Below, piece by piece: positions 1 through 11,083 of a stretch of 64,000 bases of DNA (position 1 is the first letter of the stretch; each line of letters opens with the position of its first letter). Where the stretch lies: the NCBI GenBank assembly GCA_003290165.1, contig QNQO01001167.1, positions 62,001-126,000 of the forward strand. Direction: 5' to 3'. Under the pieces are notes generated by a model that saw nothing but the letters and a program-made list of their open reading frames with translations, ran no database searches and had not been told where the DNA came from. A program made the position numbers and the translations under genes. This DNA comes from Berberis thunbergii (Eukaryota > Streptophyta > Magnoliopsida > Ranunculales > Berberidaceae).

Positions 1-189
1 CACTCAGAGATGCTTGTGCGAGTGCAAAGAGAAAAAAACACAGAGAATAATGCGAGGTCGGGGAGGGGTGGTACGGCCGATAGTGGGGTGGTTGTTGTTT
101 CTTGCATGGAGATTTGGAGGAGGACATATACATGTCTTAGCCAGCCGGATATGTTGTTGTTGGTAAGGAAGAAAATGTATGCAAAATGA

Positions 190-577
190 AGAAGTCACTG
201 TATAAGTTGAAGCAATCTTCGAGGCAGTGGTACATGAGGTTTGATACTTTTATGATTGAGATCCTTGTGTATTCACACAGAAGCTCAGTGATAGGTTTTT
301 CGTGTTTCTCTTACTTTATGTTGATGATATGCTCATTGCTGCGAAGAACATGAAAGAAATTGATAAATTGAAGTTGAAACTTAGCATGGAGTTTGAGATG
401 AAAGATTTTGGCTCAGCAAAGAAGATACTTTGGATGGAGATAGTGAGAGATAGGAAGAAAGGTAGACTGACATTGTCTCAGAGACAATACTTAAAGAAGG
501 TTATTCACCGTTTTGACATGGATACGTCTAACCTGGTAAGTACTCATTTGGCTGCTCACTTTAAGTTCTCATTTGTT
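190..577 (+). pseudogene. Ty1/copia reverse transcriptase fragment
   Basis: The fragment begins with a KSLYKLKQSSRQWY-like stretch. After a disrupted segment near 260-300 it continues as LLLYVDDMLIA, then EFEMKDFG, KILWMEI and LSQRQYLKKV. YVDD is the copia RT catalytic box, and the order matches the RT of the larger copia element at 17226-20043, from which it clearly differs. Integrase, RNase H and LTRs are absent, so it is a dead scrap. A second copy lies at 8800-9187. Confidence 0.85.
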
Positions 578-839
578 TACAATACATTGTCACTGACCAA
601 TTAATCGGTGAGTTTTGAAAGCATTAATCCCTAGATCAGCCAGAAGCCGAAGATTACTCAGCCAAGAGATTATTCAAACGATTAATCGAAACATTGTAAC
701 GCTCTACTAGCAAGAAAAAATTAATCGCCAATTAATCACTAATTAATAACATAGTATACATAGTTAACCATCAAAACTAAAACATAAATAATCATAAAAC
801 ATATGAACAAAAATAAATTACCCAAAGTTATTACATACT

Positions 840-2003
840 GGGTAGTTAAATCATATATTTTTAAAATTTAATTATAGTCATATACAAAAATAAATAATTA
901 ATCAAAATACTATAAATTTTTAATTATATTACTTCACTAATTCATACAGTGAACTTAATTTTGTAGGTTGGAACTAGTTACATGGGCTGCTTGTTTAGGA
1001 ACAATAACAAAAAACAAGCATTGTGCATTTGCAAGGAATGAGCAAATTTGAACATCGGAAATAATAACATGGCATATCCACAAATAAAATATAGACACTG
1101 AAATGGGGGTTCAATCAGAGGCTCGTGATGCTCAAATTACAGAAAAAAAAAACACAGAAAAAAGGAAGAATAAGAGATCTGAAATAAAGAATTTTCAACA
1201 TCAGAAATTAGACATGTTATACCCACAGAGCATGGCATATGGTATACCCATAGAACATGGCTTGTGATGGCTAAATTTTATCTTAAAAAACACTAAAAAA
1301 GGAATAAGAGATCTGAAACAAAGAAGAAGAAGAAGAGATCCAACATACTTTTGATTTGGTTTGAAGGAAGGTAGGAAAAGGGAGAGTGATCCTGATCTGC
1401 TTCTTCTTCTTATTTGGTTCTTCTTCCCCTTTCTTCTTCAGTTCTTTTTCTCCGAGTATACCTGTTTTACTGAATCGTTGCACGAAATCAACAAAAAAAA
1501 ATCAACCTGTTTTGCTCTGCCGAAAGAAGAAAAAAAAATGGAAGAAGAAGAGATCTGAAATAACAAGAAGGGATCTGAAAAAAGAAGAATAACAAATCTG
1601 AAAGAAGAAGCATTGATTAGTTTTACATATCTTGAAGGAGGGAGGAAAAAAGAATTGTTGCAGTCACTCAGCTCCTTCAGTTCTTTTTTTCCAAGGTACT
1701 TTTTTTTTTCTTCTTCTTTTTCTTAATCTTCATTTCTTCTTCTTTTTCTCAATCTTCATTTCTTATTCGTTGTTCGTTCTTTGTTGTTCATTCTTCTTCC
1801 TTCATTCCTCTTCTTTTCTTTCAATCTCTACAAAAATGAATTGATTAGGATAAAGACGATAAATCGGCGAGTCAACTCGGTCGATTATGCAGTGACTCGT
1901 CGATTTTGGCTGATTTATCTGAGTCTTTGAAGGCCTAGCGAGTTTACTCAACTAGAAACGGTCTAGTCCTGTTTTTTGATTAATGGCCGATTTAATACCA
2001 CAG
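840..2003. mobile_element. 1.16-kb insertion with 10-bp target duplication, class unknown
   Basis: The stretch is bounded by attacatact at 830-839 and again at 2004-2013. The homologous flank of gene A (about 43200-43225) has the motif once and lacks the insert, so it represents the empty site. The ends are weakly inverted: GGTAGTTAAATC at the left, and the right end reads GGTATTAAATC on the other strand. A duplication of 9-10 bp would fit a Mutator-like element, but the inverted repeat is short. The interior holds a purine/pyrimidine-biased tract (about 1310-1840, GAAGAAG and TTCTTC) and no transposase. The open frames there are low complexity. Confidence 0.6.
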
Positions 2004-2070
2004 ATTACATACTTACTACAATGCCATGTAGAACATCTACTACACATAAATATTGAAGTTTTGTGTTTAA

Positions 2071-2466
2071 TAGGGCTGAAAACCGAACCGACGGTTCAGC
2101 TTTTCACCTAAACCGTGAACCGAATTGACTTAGGTCGGTTTTAAAAATTTCAAACCGAATCCACCATTAACAAAACCGATCCAAAACTGAACCGATTCTA
2201 ATTTATGCAAATCGTAACCGAACCGACTAAAATCAAACCAAAATAAAACCGAACCGACCGACTATTTTAAACATATTGTATTATTTATATATAAAATATA
2301 CATTATTTATTATATATATTTGGTCGGTTCGGTTTAGTCGGTTAAAATCACATAGAAACCGAAAACCAAACCGACCACTTCGGTTTTGAATTTTTTAAAA
2401 CCGAAATCGATCCGAACCGATTGGTTCGGTCGGTTTAATCGTTTGATCAATTTTTGTTCAGCCCTA
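2071..2466. mobile_element. hAT-type MITE, 396 bp
   Basis: The ends are TAGGGCTGA and TCAGCCCTA, flanked by an 8-bp direct repeat gtgtttaa (2063-2070 and 2467-2474). Inverted ends of this form with 8-bp duplications are typical of hAT elements. The interior is rich in accgaaccgac-like motifs in both orientations and can fold on itself. There is no coding capacity. It inserted into the 3' flank of a UBL unit before the 2.7-kb duplication, because the second copy (10683-11079) has the same boundaries. Confidence 0.88.
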
Positions 2467-2470
2467 GTGT

Positions 2471-3332
2471 TTAATGCAAGTCATTCCAAAACATACACAA
2501 ATCAACTACTTTCTTATTAAGTATATTGGAAGCTCTTAATAACCTAGCTTTTTCACTAACCACTTTTTTTTCTTGAGGATTTAGATATAAGAAAATGCGG
2601 ATCAAAGTTGGTTTCTCCTCAAACAAGTCTAGAGCATCTAAGACCTTCTTCCTTGAGATGTTTGGAACAACTCTTAAACTTGAAGTCAATTGATCCCAAT
2701 CGTTACATAACAACACATTATGCATAGTTTGTAAATGATAGAACTGGGATGAGCCCCCAGCTAGTAGATACAAACCAACACATTTTTCTATCTACATCAT
2801 TGATTAGTTCAATACTAATGTAGGAGAGAATTCAACTTATCCCAAGTTGTGAACTTCAGCCTCCTACAAGCATACCACCTTGACAGATTGATAATCTCAC
2901 ACACCAAACAGTAGGAGAATATTGAAGTCATGAGACTTCAAAAAATCTCCAAAAACATATGTGGTTATCAGTTCCATATCATCCTCACAAATCAAACAAT
3001 ACAAAGATCACTAAACATTGAAGTTGATTCATTAACTACATATTTTACTTGTTAAGATGATACCATACATATGTTGATAAAATTAGTAGGACCATCAAAT
3101 ATTAGCAACAAAGATGATACATATGTTGATAAAAATATATAAATAAAAATAACCAATTTTGATGGCAGTAGGACTGTTGCTTGCATCCACCCATTTGACT
3201 CCATGATGAACAACATTTCCTCCACCCCTTAACAGAAGCAGCACATGTATAGTAGGATGATAATTACCGACGTACATGGCATCAATTGTCTCTTGATCTC
3301 CATATTCCAATACTTCACTTTGAATCAATCTT
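2471..3332 (-). pseudogene. UBL array relic P1
   Basis: Two remnants of a UBL gene on the minus strand are fused through shortened intron sequence. Bases 2471-2713 encode the end of the C-terminal module (LTSSLRVVPNISRKKVLDA). A frameshift against genes B and C makes the frame read past the usual KLGY end to a stop inside the target duplication of the adjacent MITE. Bases 3154-3332 encode only the end of the second UBL domain and its linker (IHVLLLLRGGGNVV, SPTAIKIG). The 5' part of exon 1, including all of UBL1, is missing. The donor reads GTTATT instead of GTAAGT as in gene A. It cannot make the family protein. Confidence 0.85.
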
Positions 3333-3745
3333 ATTAAAGAGATTTTCACAGTTCTGTTTGAAAGGAAATCTTTCTCTTTGTATTTCACAGATCTTCTACC
3401 ACATTATTTCAGAGTTTTTTGTTTTGAATTTTATACATTGTATTGGTGATTTTGAGCAAAAAAGATATTAAGGGCGGATAGTATTCCGTTCATCAACAGT
3501 GCATTTGATTGAACGAGACAGATAAGAATTCAGGGTTGTTTTATCCTAGGGACGGGGGGCTATCAGACTGCTTGTACACTTTTGGACAGAGCCGCGAAAC
3601 ATCTTAAAGAGAGTGATTTAGTCCGCGACTCATCCCAAAAACTTTTGATAACTTCGTTTCTGTTTTTTAATTTGCATCACTACATTTTCAACAAGTGGTA
3701 CACCCTTCCCCCTCGTTGGTTTCCTCGCCCCTTTCCTCGACAATA
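3333..3745. other. Unassigned fragment beside a truncated hairpin element
   Basis: UBL homology ends near 3332. The sequence to about 3690 contains phrases such as tcatcaacagtgcatttgat and a run of g's near 3553 that do not recur in this window. It may be a retroelement remnant, but no coding motif is visible. Bases 3700-3745 match the right arm of the hairpin family at 12781-13063 (ccctcgttggtttcctcg), so that element is truncated here. Confidence 0.35.
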
Positions 3746-4172
3746 AGAAAGGTTCCTTATTGTGATTTCATATTTTTTCATCACTTGGTTTCATATAATA
3801 TTTTATTACACTACAATAATTAAGGGCTAGACTCGAAAAGACAACAATTAGTATTTTTTCATAATTTAGTTGATGTGCTTGGTCTTTCAAATGTGTTAGA
3901 TTGGACATAGTAGGTGAGTTTTTAAATAAATGTTATTTGGTCATGATCATCTTCTCTTGAAAGAGAATATAACTATACGAAAAAATAGGTATGTAACTTT
4001 TGCTTTTGGTTTTTGTAGTGATATAGAGTTGTATAAAAAATGTTAATTATTTATTCCCCGATTAGGCAATCTGCATCATCATCTGTTTTCTTTTAATATA
4101 TGTTGTATCAATCTTTGTTGTTATTTGCATATTTGTTTGTATTTTGAATGAATGAATAAAGAGTGATGTTAC

Positions 4173-4276
4173 GGTGCATGGGTACCTTGTCTGGTTTTGT
4201 GTTTGGTGGTGTCAGACACCATAGATATATTTTGAGATAGGAGTTAACACAACACCAGGCAAGGTACCAGTGCACC
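4173..4276. mobile_element. 104-bp hairpin MITE in spacer 1
   Basis: The element starts ggtgcatgggtacc and ends ggtaccagtgcacc. The arms continue inward (ccttgtctggt against acaccaggcaagg), giving one long hairpin. Equal-length copies lie at 13511-13614 and 53216-53319. All sit at the same place in the spacer, so one insertion preceded duplication of the array. Confidence 0.75.
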
Positions 4277-4327
4277 TTAACATTTTCCATATACAAAAGC
4301 TCAAAGTTTGACTTGCCTTCTAAAAAA

Positions 4328-4612
4328 TTGACATTTTTGTAATAACCTCAAAACTAATATCACTTTTGAATTATAACAGTTCACCAAACAATTGTATGCA
4401 TTTTTACAAACAAAGTGATACAATAATTGTATCACCATGAAGAGTATGGTGCTACAAGTGATACTATTCATGGTGATCTGATTTATTGTATCATTTTTTT
4501 GTGTAACTGTTTTTCATTTTTTTAACTGAATTTAATTTTGACTTGAAATTGTTTGGTGAATTGTTACAGCTTAAAAGTGTTACTGTTTTGGTAATTGTTA
4601 CAAAAATACCAA
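4328..4612. mobile_element. 285-bp palindromic MITE in spacer 1
   Basis: The left arm (ttgacatttttgtaat... through caccaaacaattg) is mirrored by the right arm (caattgtttggtgaattg... to acaaaaataccaa). Around the centre, gtatcaccatgaa pairs with ttcatggtgat. It has no coding capacity. Related copies lie at 13666-13941 and 53371-53652, and a broken one near 47040-47090. Confidence 0.7.
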
Positions 4613-5830
4613 TTTAGTATCGTGTTGGAGAGAGAAAGAGATAGAGAGTAGTAGAAAAGCATCATGAAGGGAAAATGCATTCCACTTAAAAAATCTTCTT
4701 GTAAGTAACCGTATCATTGATAACTGCTATTGATACATAGATTGAGCCAATGAAACACATTGATCAACAAATCAATTACACAAAGTTGTCTAGAGCAACA
4801 GTTGTGTTGTAGTTATTATCACCATTGAAGTCGAAGGTGCGGGTCTGAGTCAAACCTTGTTGAAATTAGGAAGTTTATTTGATGATGGAGGATTGACTTT
4901 TAAGTGCAAAGCCCCTTTTCTTTGAGGCTCACTTCCACCAAACCTCCCTTCTTCAACTCCATTCACTTCTTCAACTCTATTCATGTTGTTTTGCTCCTCC
5001 TTTTTCTTTTTGTTGCTCCTCCTAATTACTTACTTGGTTCACAAAGAGATACACACAAGAAAAAGAACTAGAATTGGGAGAGAAGGAGAGATTGATGAAT
5101 GAAGAAAACAAATTTCTTAGGTTATTTCGCAACACCAAGTAATGGCTCTGCTCTGCTGCGTTGGGTAATATATACATCGACTCAAATCACTACCTAATAA
5201 GGATTTAGGAAGCTTTCTAATACACTCACTTTGATCCAATGGGATGGGTTTGGAGAGAGTGGTGTTTTGCAGAGTGGTTGAAGAAGGAAGAAATGGAGAA
5301 GATGGGTAGATTTTTTTTTCAACTATATAGTTACCTCGAGATTATTATTAGGCATTTAGATGGTTTTTTATGTGAATTTTAGATGCATTCATGCTGTATT
5401 TTATTCAATAAAATAAGATTAACCAGTCAATGTGATTGACCTAACAAATCAGTTAGAAAACGAGAGTTAGACTCAATTAAAATTTTGGATTAGGATCAAA
5501 CTCTATTAAGTATGAACTAATGAGGGCCAACTAAAAATCCTTTTTTAATGATGAATTTGCTTGAGGCCCAAGTTGTTATTATATCAAATAAATGGAACAT
5601 ACGTTGTATAGAGAAAGTAGATACATATAGCCTATATATCAACCATCAAGACTAAAACACAAAATATTATAAAACATATGAACCAAAAAAAGATTATCCA
5701 AAGATATTACATATTACAATGCCATGTAGAATATCTATTACACATTTAACATTGAGCTTTTGTGACTAATGCAAATCACCCAAAAACATACACCAATCAT
5801 ATACTTTGTAATTAAGTTTATCTAAATCTC

Positions 5831-7858
5831 TTAATAACCAAGCTTCCTTACTAACCACGCTTCTTTTTCTTGAGGGTTTAGAGATAAGAAAATGCGGATC
5901 AAAGTTGGTGTCTCCTCAAACAATTCTACAACATCTAAGAACTTCTTCATTGAGATGTTTGGAACAACTCTTAAACTTGAAGTCAATCGATCCCAATCGT
6001 CTCCCTTCAACGAGTTAGTAACCTCCTTGTCTACCTTTGCCAACAAATTGTGTTTGAAATTGAACTCTTCATCAAATGACAATCTTTGACACTTTTCAGA
6101 AGAGCGAGATGCATGATCATTTGAATCCATCACATTGTTATCATCAGCATCACCTGTTACATAACATAAAGTCATAAACAAATCTGTAACATTATTTGTA
6201 CATAACACAATTTTGTCAACAAGAGTAAAAATCAAACAACAAAGACGATCTAAAGTACATCCAAAAAAAATTATATCTTTATGCAAACTACTACATGAAA
6301 CATTAGACATGGAGCCTAATGCAAGGGCGGACATGGAACCTAATGCAAGGGCATATACACATCAACAATTACTGATCTATTTCTTTTGATTGAAAGAAGC
6401 AAAAACAATCTAGTTTTGAACATTCATAATATACACTCATAGATAACATAGTTACTTCTCAATGTAGAAGAAACACAAGCATCGACTCGATGAAACAAAC
6501 CAAAAACTTGAAGGGCACAAGCCTAGTAACCCTGACATCTGAACAAAACATCAATCACACAGAGTTCAAACCAATATTGGCACAAACTTTGAATCATATT
6601 ATCATAACTCAGCTAAATCATGACAACAAACCCACAATTTTCGCTCCCCCGTTCTATTAGGTAAATGTCATTGAAACTTAACCTCAAAATTTATGGTTTC
6701 AACATGAATCAGGACCAACAAAAACACCATTTTGATCCCAAGTGCTAAAATTACAATGACGAAACTAATTATAACTACAATCCATTGCCTTAAAAGTTCA
6801 GAATTTTACATAATTGTAACAATAAAAATAATTTTTTTTTAAAAAGTAGCAATTTGAATCAGTACCCAAATTCAATCTCCACATACACCCATTGCAAGAT
6901 TTTTAAACAATCCCATTGCAAAAAAACAAATAGAGATGAAATTACTTGCGTGTTTGGAAGGGAGGCCCAACGTCCAACACTCCTCGACTTGCATCCCATT
7001 TTAACATATTTGACTATACAGCATTGATAATCAAGAAATATAGTTAATTGCCAAGAAACAGGTTTTGAAACATGGAAATGCTTTGTAATTTAAAATCATT
7101 GTCTTAAATTTTCTTGAACTGTCCCTTATGCTAAAGTGACTTCATTATGATAATCCATATTGCCTCTCTCTCTCTCTCTCTCTACCCTGTCCTAAAGCTT
7201 GACATATGATTAAGCTTCTTCAAACTCATTATAAACAAGCCACATAACGAGGGTGTAGTTTGAGAACAGGCAAGTGCATTATGCATAGTTTGTAAATGAT
7301 AGAACTGGGATGAGCCCCCAGCTAGTAGATACAAACCAACGCATTTTTCTATCTACATCATTGATTAGTTCAATACTAATGTAGGAGAGAATTCAACTTA
7401 TCCCAAGTTGTGAACTTCAGCCTCCTACAAGCATACCACCTTGACAGATTGATAATCTCACACACCAAACAGGGGAAATTGAAGTCATTGAGACTTCAAA
7501 AAATCTCCAAAAACATGTGATTATCAGTTCTATATCATCCTCACAAATCAAACAATACAAAGATTACTAAACATTGAAGTTGAATCATTAACTACATATT
7601 TTACTTGTTAAGATGATACCAACATATGTTGATAAGCCGTGTTGAGTGTGGAACTGTCTTGGATGTTGTAGTAGCTTAGTGTTTTTCCTTCTTCTAGTAT
7701 TGTTCCATGGAAAACCAGATCCAATTCATCCATAGGAATTTCTTTTCCTTCTTCTCTGTTTTTTATAACATTTTTGACATTTTTAATCGTGCTGCTGGAG
7801 TTCTGAATTTCCAGAGTAATCGATGCTTTGCAGCTGCAATATGCACAATGATCTGCAT
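5831..7858 (-). pseudogene. UBL array relic P2
   Basis: This has the layout of gene C. The 3' exon (5831-6153) is open, with VMDSNDHASRSSEK, LTSSLRVVPNISMKK and the KLGY end, after a gtaacag acceptor. The intron matches that of gene C up to about 7635. Exon 1 survives only for UBL1 (7636-7858, start ATG at 7858, MQIIVHIAAAK). One base is lost after about 11 codons, which shifts the frame. The second UBL domain and the exon 1 donor are gone, and intron sequence joins UBL1 directly at a shared ttga(t/a)aagcc-like stretch. No intact protein is possible. Confidence 0.88.
7164..7183. repeat. CT microsatellite in P2 intron
   Basis: About ten CT units. The matching place in gene A's upstream relic (46748-46768) is similar in length. 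In gene C (about 56236-56247) it is much shorter, so the repeat has changed length among copies. Confidence 0.9.
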
Positions 7859-8193
7859 GGTTTCAATACCTCCCTTCCCTTTGCTCCTCTTCTGTGTATG
7901 CTGAAAATGAAAGTCCCATCTACGACTGATGAAGGTATAGACTTTTCAGCTTCACCATTGACGAAATATATTTTTTAATTTTAAGTTGGAGCTGATGAAG
8001 ATATATTATATATCTTTTTATTTTAATAATATGGATTTTACTTATAATGTCTAGTACTATCACACCCCAAAACTTTGCAAAAGGCATTGACTTTTTGACA
8101 TTTTCATTTCTGCTGAAAAATAGGTACCATCATTTTCTAGTGTATAAAGGACACCAACAATATAAATTTAAACTCAAAAAATCCTCTCCCTCC
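7859..8193. other. 5' flank of relic P2
   Basis: The stretch is homologous to the 5' flank of gene C (57328-57520). From about 8046 it also matches 58640-58790, which in gene C is displaced by the foldback element at 57523-58636. It would have held the promoter and leader of P2. A TATA-like AT-rich run lies near 7960-8030. I see no independent gene. Confidence 0.5.
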
Positions 8194-8301
8194 TTTTTTT
8201 TTTTTTTTTTTAAAGCAACCGTGCCGCCGGTGGGTATAGAACCCAAGACATAGGGTTTAAATCACCACAGCCTTTACCATCCAACTAGGCTACCATTAGC
8301 C
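8194..8301 (-). mobile_element. tRNA-derived SINE
   Basis: Read on the minus strand, the element begins ggctaatggtagcctagttgg, which contains an A-box-like tagcctagttgg. It continues to a B-box-like gggttctataccc and ends in a poly(A) run, seen as T's at 8194-8211 on the plus strand. That order (A box, B box, A tail) is the layout of a tRNA-derived SINE. The gtgccgccggtgggtatagaac part recurs at 43051-43105 as a truncated copy. Confidence 0.65.
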
Positions 8302-8609
8302 TATCATTCATCTCTTATCTCTAAGGAACAAAACCACCATCACATCGCCTCCTCGGTTGACCACACCTCTTTTCTCATCTCTTACACTTCTCATATATTT
8401 CTCTTCTTCACATTTCTTCTCAGAAACAATAACAGGGATGAAGCAATAGCAACCACATTACCCTGCCAGTCGCACCGCTGGCCTTCTTATTTCTTCCTCT
8501 TCTTCTCCATTGTTTTTTCCTTTGCAAGGGCAAAAAATTTTGATCCTCACACAGGCCTCTGCGAGTGAAGAACTCGTCCCTGCAGAGTCATTCGCAAGGA
8601 TGGATTCTC
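8302..8609. other. Unassigned sequence before the second duplication copy
   Basis: The stretch is pyrimidine-rich with short open frames on both strands and no recognisable motif. Because the left window edge cuts the first copy, I cannot tell whether it also belongs to the duplicated block. Confidence 0.3.
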
Positions 8610-8799
8610 CACTCAGAGATGCTTGTGCGAGTGCAAAAGAGAAAAAAACACAGAGAATAATGCGAGGTCGGGGAGGGGTGGTACGGCCGATAGTGGGGTG
8701 GTTGTTGTTTCTTGCATGGAGATTTGGAGGAGGACATATACATGTCTTAGCCAGCCGGATATGTTGTTGTTGGTAAGGAAGAAAATGTATGCAAAATGA

Positions 8800-9187
8800 A
8801 GAAGTCACTGTATAAGTTGAAGCAATCTTCGAGGCAGTGGTACATGAGGTTTGATACTTTTATGATTGAGATCCTTGTGTATTCACACAGAAGCTCAGTG
8901 ATAGGTTTTTCGTGTTTCTCTTACTTTATGTTGATGATATGCTCATTGCTGCGAAGAACATGAAAGAAATTGATAAATTGAAGTTGAAACTTAGCATGGA
9001 GTTTGAGATGAAAGATTTTGGCTCAGCAAAGAAGATACTTTGGATGGAGATAGTGAGAGATAGGAAGAAAGGTAGACTGACATTGTCTCAGAGACAATAC
9101 TTAAAGAAGGTTATTCACCGTTTTGACATGGATACGTCTAACCTGGTAAGTACTCATTTGGCTGCTCACTTTAAGTTCTCATTTGTT
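8800..9187 (+). pseudogene. Ty1/copia reverse transcriptase fragment, second copy
   Basis: This is the duplicate of the fragment at 190-577 and has the same YVDDMLIA core, the same disrupted segment upstream of it and the same 3' break. It carries no change I could see, which fits a very recent duplication. Confidence 0.85.
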
Positions 9188-9449
9188 TACAATACATTGT
9201 CACTGACCAATTAATCGGTGAGTTTTGAAAGCATTAATCCCTAGATCAGCCAGAAGCCGAAGATTACTCAGCCAAGAGATTATTCAAACGATTAATCGAA
9301 ACATTGTAACGCTCTACTAGCAAGAAAAAATTAATCGCCAATTAATCACTAATTAATAACATAGTATACATAGTTAACCATCAAAACTAAAACATAAATA
9401 ATCATAAAACATATGAACAAAAATAAATTACCCAAAGTTATTACATACT

Positions 9450-10615
9450 GGGTAGTTAAATCATATATTTTTAAAATTTAATTATAGTCATATACAAAAA
9501 TAAATAATTAATCAAAATACTATAAATTTTTAATTATATTACTTCACTAATTCATACAGTGAACTTAATTTTGTAGGTTGGAACTAGTTACATGGGCTGC
9601 TTGTTTAGGAACAATAACAAAAAACAAGCATTGTGCATTTGCAAGGAATGAGCAAATTTGAACATCGGAAATAATAACATGGCATATCCACAAATAAAAT
9701 ATAGACACTGAAATGGGGGTTCAATCAGAGGCTCGTGATGCTCAAATTACAGAAAAAAAAAACACAGAAAAAAGGAAGAATAAGAGATCTGAAATAAAGA
9801 ATTTTCAACATCAGAAATTAGACATGTTATACCCACAGAGCATGGCATATGGTATACCCATAGAACATGGCTTGTGATGGCTAAATTTTATCTTAAAAAA
9901 CACTAAAAAAGGAATAAGAGATCTGAAACAAAGAAGAAGAAGAAGAGATCCAACATACTTTTGATTTGGTTTGAAGGAAGGTAGGAAAAGGGAGAGTGAT
10001 CCTGATCTGCTTCTTCTTCTTATTTGGTTCTTCTTCCCCTTTCTTCTTCAGTTCTTTTTCTCCGAGTATACCTGTTTTACTGAATCGTTGCACGAAATCA
10101 ACAAAAAAAAAATCAACCTGTTTTGCTCTGCCGAAAGAAGAAAAAAAAAATGGAAGAAGAAGAGATCTGAAATAACAAGAAGGGATCTGAAAAAAGAAGA
10201 ATAACAAATCTGAAAGAAGAAGCATTGATTAGTTTTACATATCTTGAAGGAGGGAGGAAAAAAGAATTGTTGCAGTCACTCAGCTCCTTCAGTTCTTTTT
10301 TTCCAAGGTACTTTTTTTTTTCTTCTTCTTTTTCTTAATCTTCATTTCTTCTTCTTTTTCTCAATCTTCATTTCTTATTCGTTGTTCGTTCTTTGTTGTT
10401 CATTCTTCTTCCTTCATTCCTCTTCTTTTCTTTCAATCTCTACAAAAATGAATTGATTAGGATAAAGACGATAAATCGGCGAGTCAACTCGGTCGATTAT
10501 GCAGTGACTCGTCGATTTTGGCTGATTTATCTGAGTCTTTGAAGGCCTAGCGAGTTTACTCAACTAGAAACGGTCTAGTCCTGTTTTTTGATTAATGGCC
10601 GATTTAATACCACAG
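9450..10615. mobile_element. Second copy of the 1.16-kb insertion
   Basis: The copy has the same boundaries and flanking attacatact repeats (9440-9449 and 10616-10625) as the insertion at 840-2003. It is two bases longer, in A runs near 10108 and 10150. Confidence 0.6.
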
Positions 10616-10682
10616 ATTACATACTTACTACAATGCCATGTAGAACATCTACTACACATAAATATTGAAGTTTTGTGTTTAA

Positions 10683-11079
10683 TAGGGCTGAAAACCGAAC
10701 CGACGGTTCAGCTTTTCACCTAAACCGTGAACCGAATTGACTTAGGTCGGTTTTAAAAATTTCAAACCGAATCCACCATTAACAAAACCGATCCAAAACT
10801 GAACCGATTCTAATTTATGCAAATCGTAACCGAACCGACTAAAATCAAACCAAAATAAAACCGAACCGACCGACTATTTTAAACATATTGTATTATTTAT
10901 ATATAAAATATACATTATTTATTATATATATTTGGTCGGTTCGGTTTAGTCGGTTAAAATCACATAGAAACCGAAAACCAAACCGACCACTTCGGTTTTG
11001 AATTTTTTAAAACCGAAATCGATCCGAACCGATTGGTTCGGTCGGTTTAATCGGTTTGATCAATTTTTGTTCAGCCCTA
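10683..11079. mobile_element. hAT-type MITE, second copy
   Basis: The ends TAGGGCTGA/TCAGCCCTA and the 8-bp duplications gtgtttaa (10675-10682, 11080-11087) are the same as at 2071-2466. It differs by one base (aatcggtttg against aatcgtttg). Confidence 0.88.
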
Positions 11080-11083
11080 GTGT

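Larger units (their letters stand above)
1..2713. repeat. Left copy of a near-identical 2.7-kb direct duplication
   Basis: This block matches 8610-11326 almost base for base. The only differences I noticed are one-base length changes in short homopolymer runs, near positions 28, 1491, 1515 and 2442. It runs off the left window edge. It contains a copia RT scrap, a 1.16-kb insertion, a hAT-type MITE and the end of a UBL gene relic. Homology stops just after the shared stretch cgttacataaca, where this copy joins UBL intron sequence and the other copy does not. Confidence 0.95.
3746..5830. repeat. Array spacer copy 1, left of relic P2
   Basis: The spacer is homologous to 13063-14925, 47042-48254 (partial) and 52619-54855. 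All four share two hairpin MITEs or parts of them and a conserved non-coding stretch with a pyrimidine-rich block near 4920-5030. An AT-rich tail then leads into the 3' flank of the next UBL gene. I see no protein-coding frame or RNA gene. Its recurrence at the same place in each unit shows that spacer and gene were duplicated together. Confidence 0.8.

Noticed and set aside
1283..1844. Several overlapping open frames rich in Lys/Glu or Phe/Ser
   Set aside because: They arise from the purine/pyrimidine-biased core of the 1.16-kb insertion and exist on both strands at once.
8458..8808. 116-residue minus-strand open frame (and its overlapping plus-strand frame)
   Set aside because: It spans the duplication edge, shows no domain and shifts with the copy at the window's left edge. 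Chance frame.
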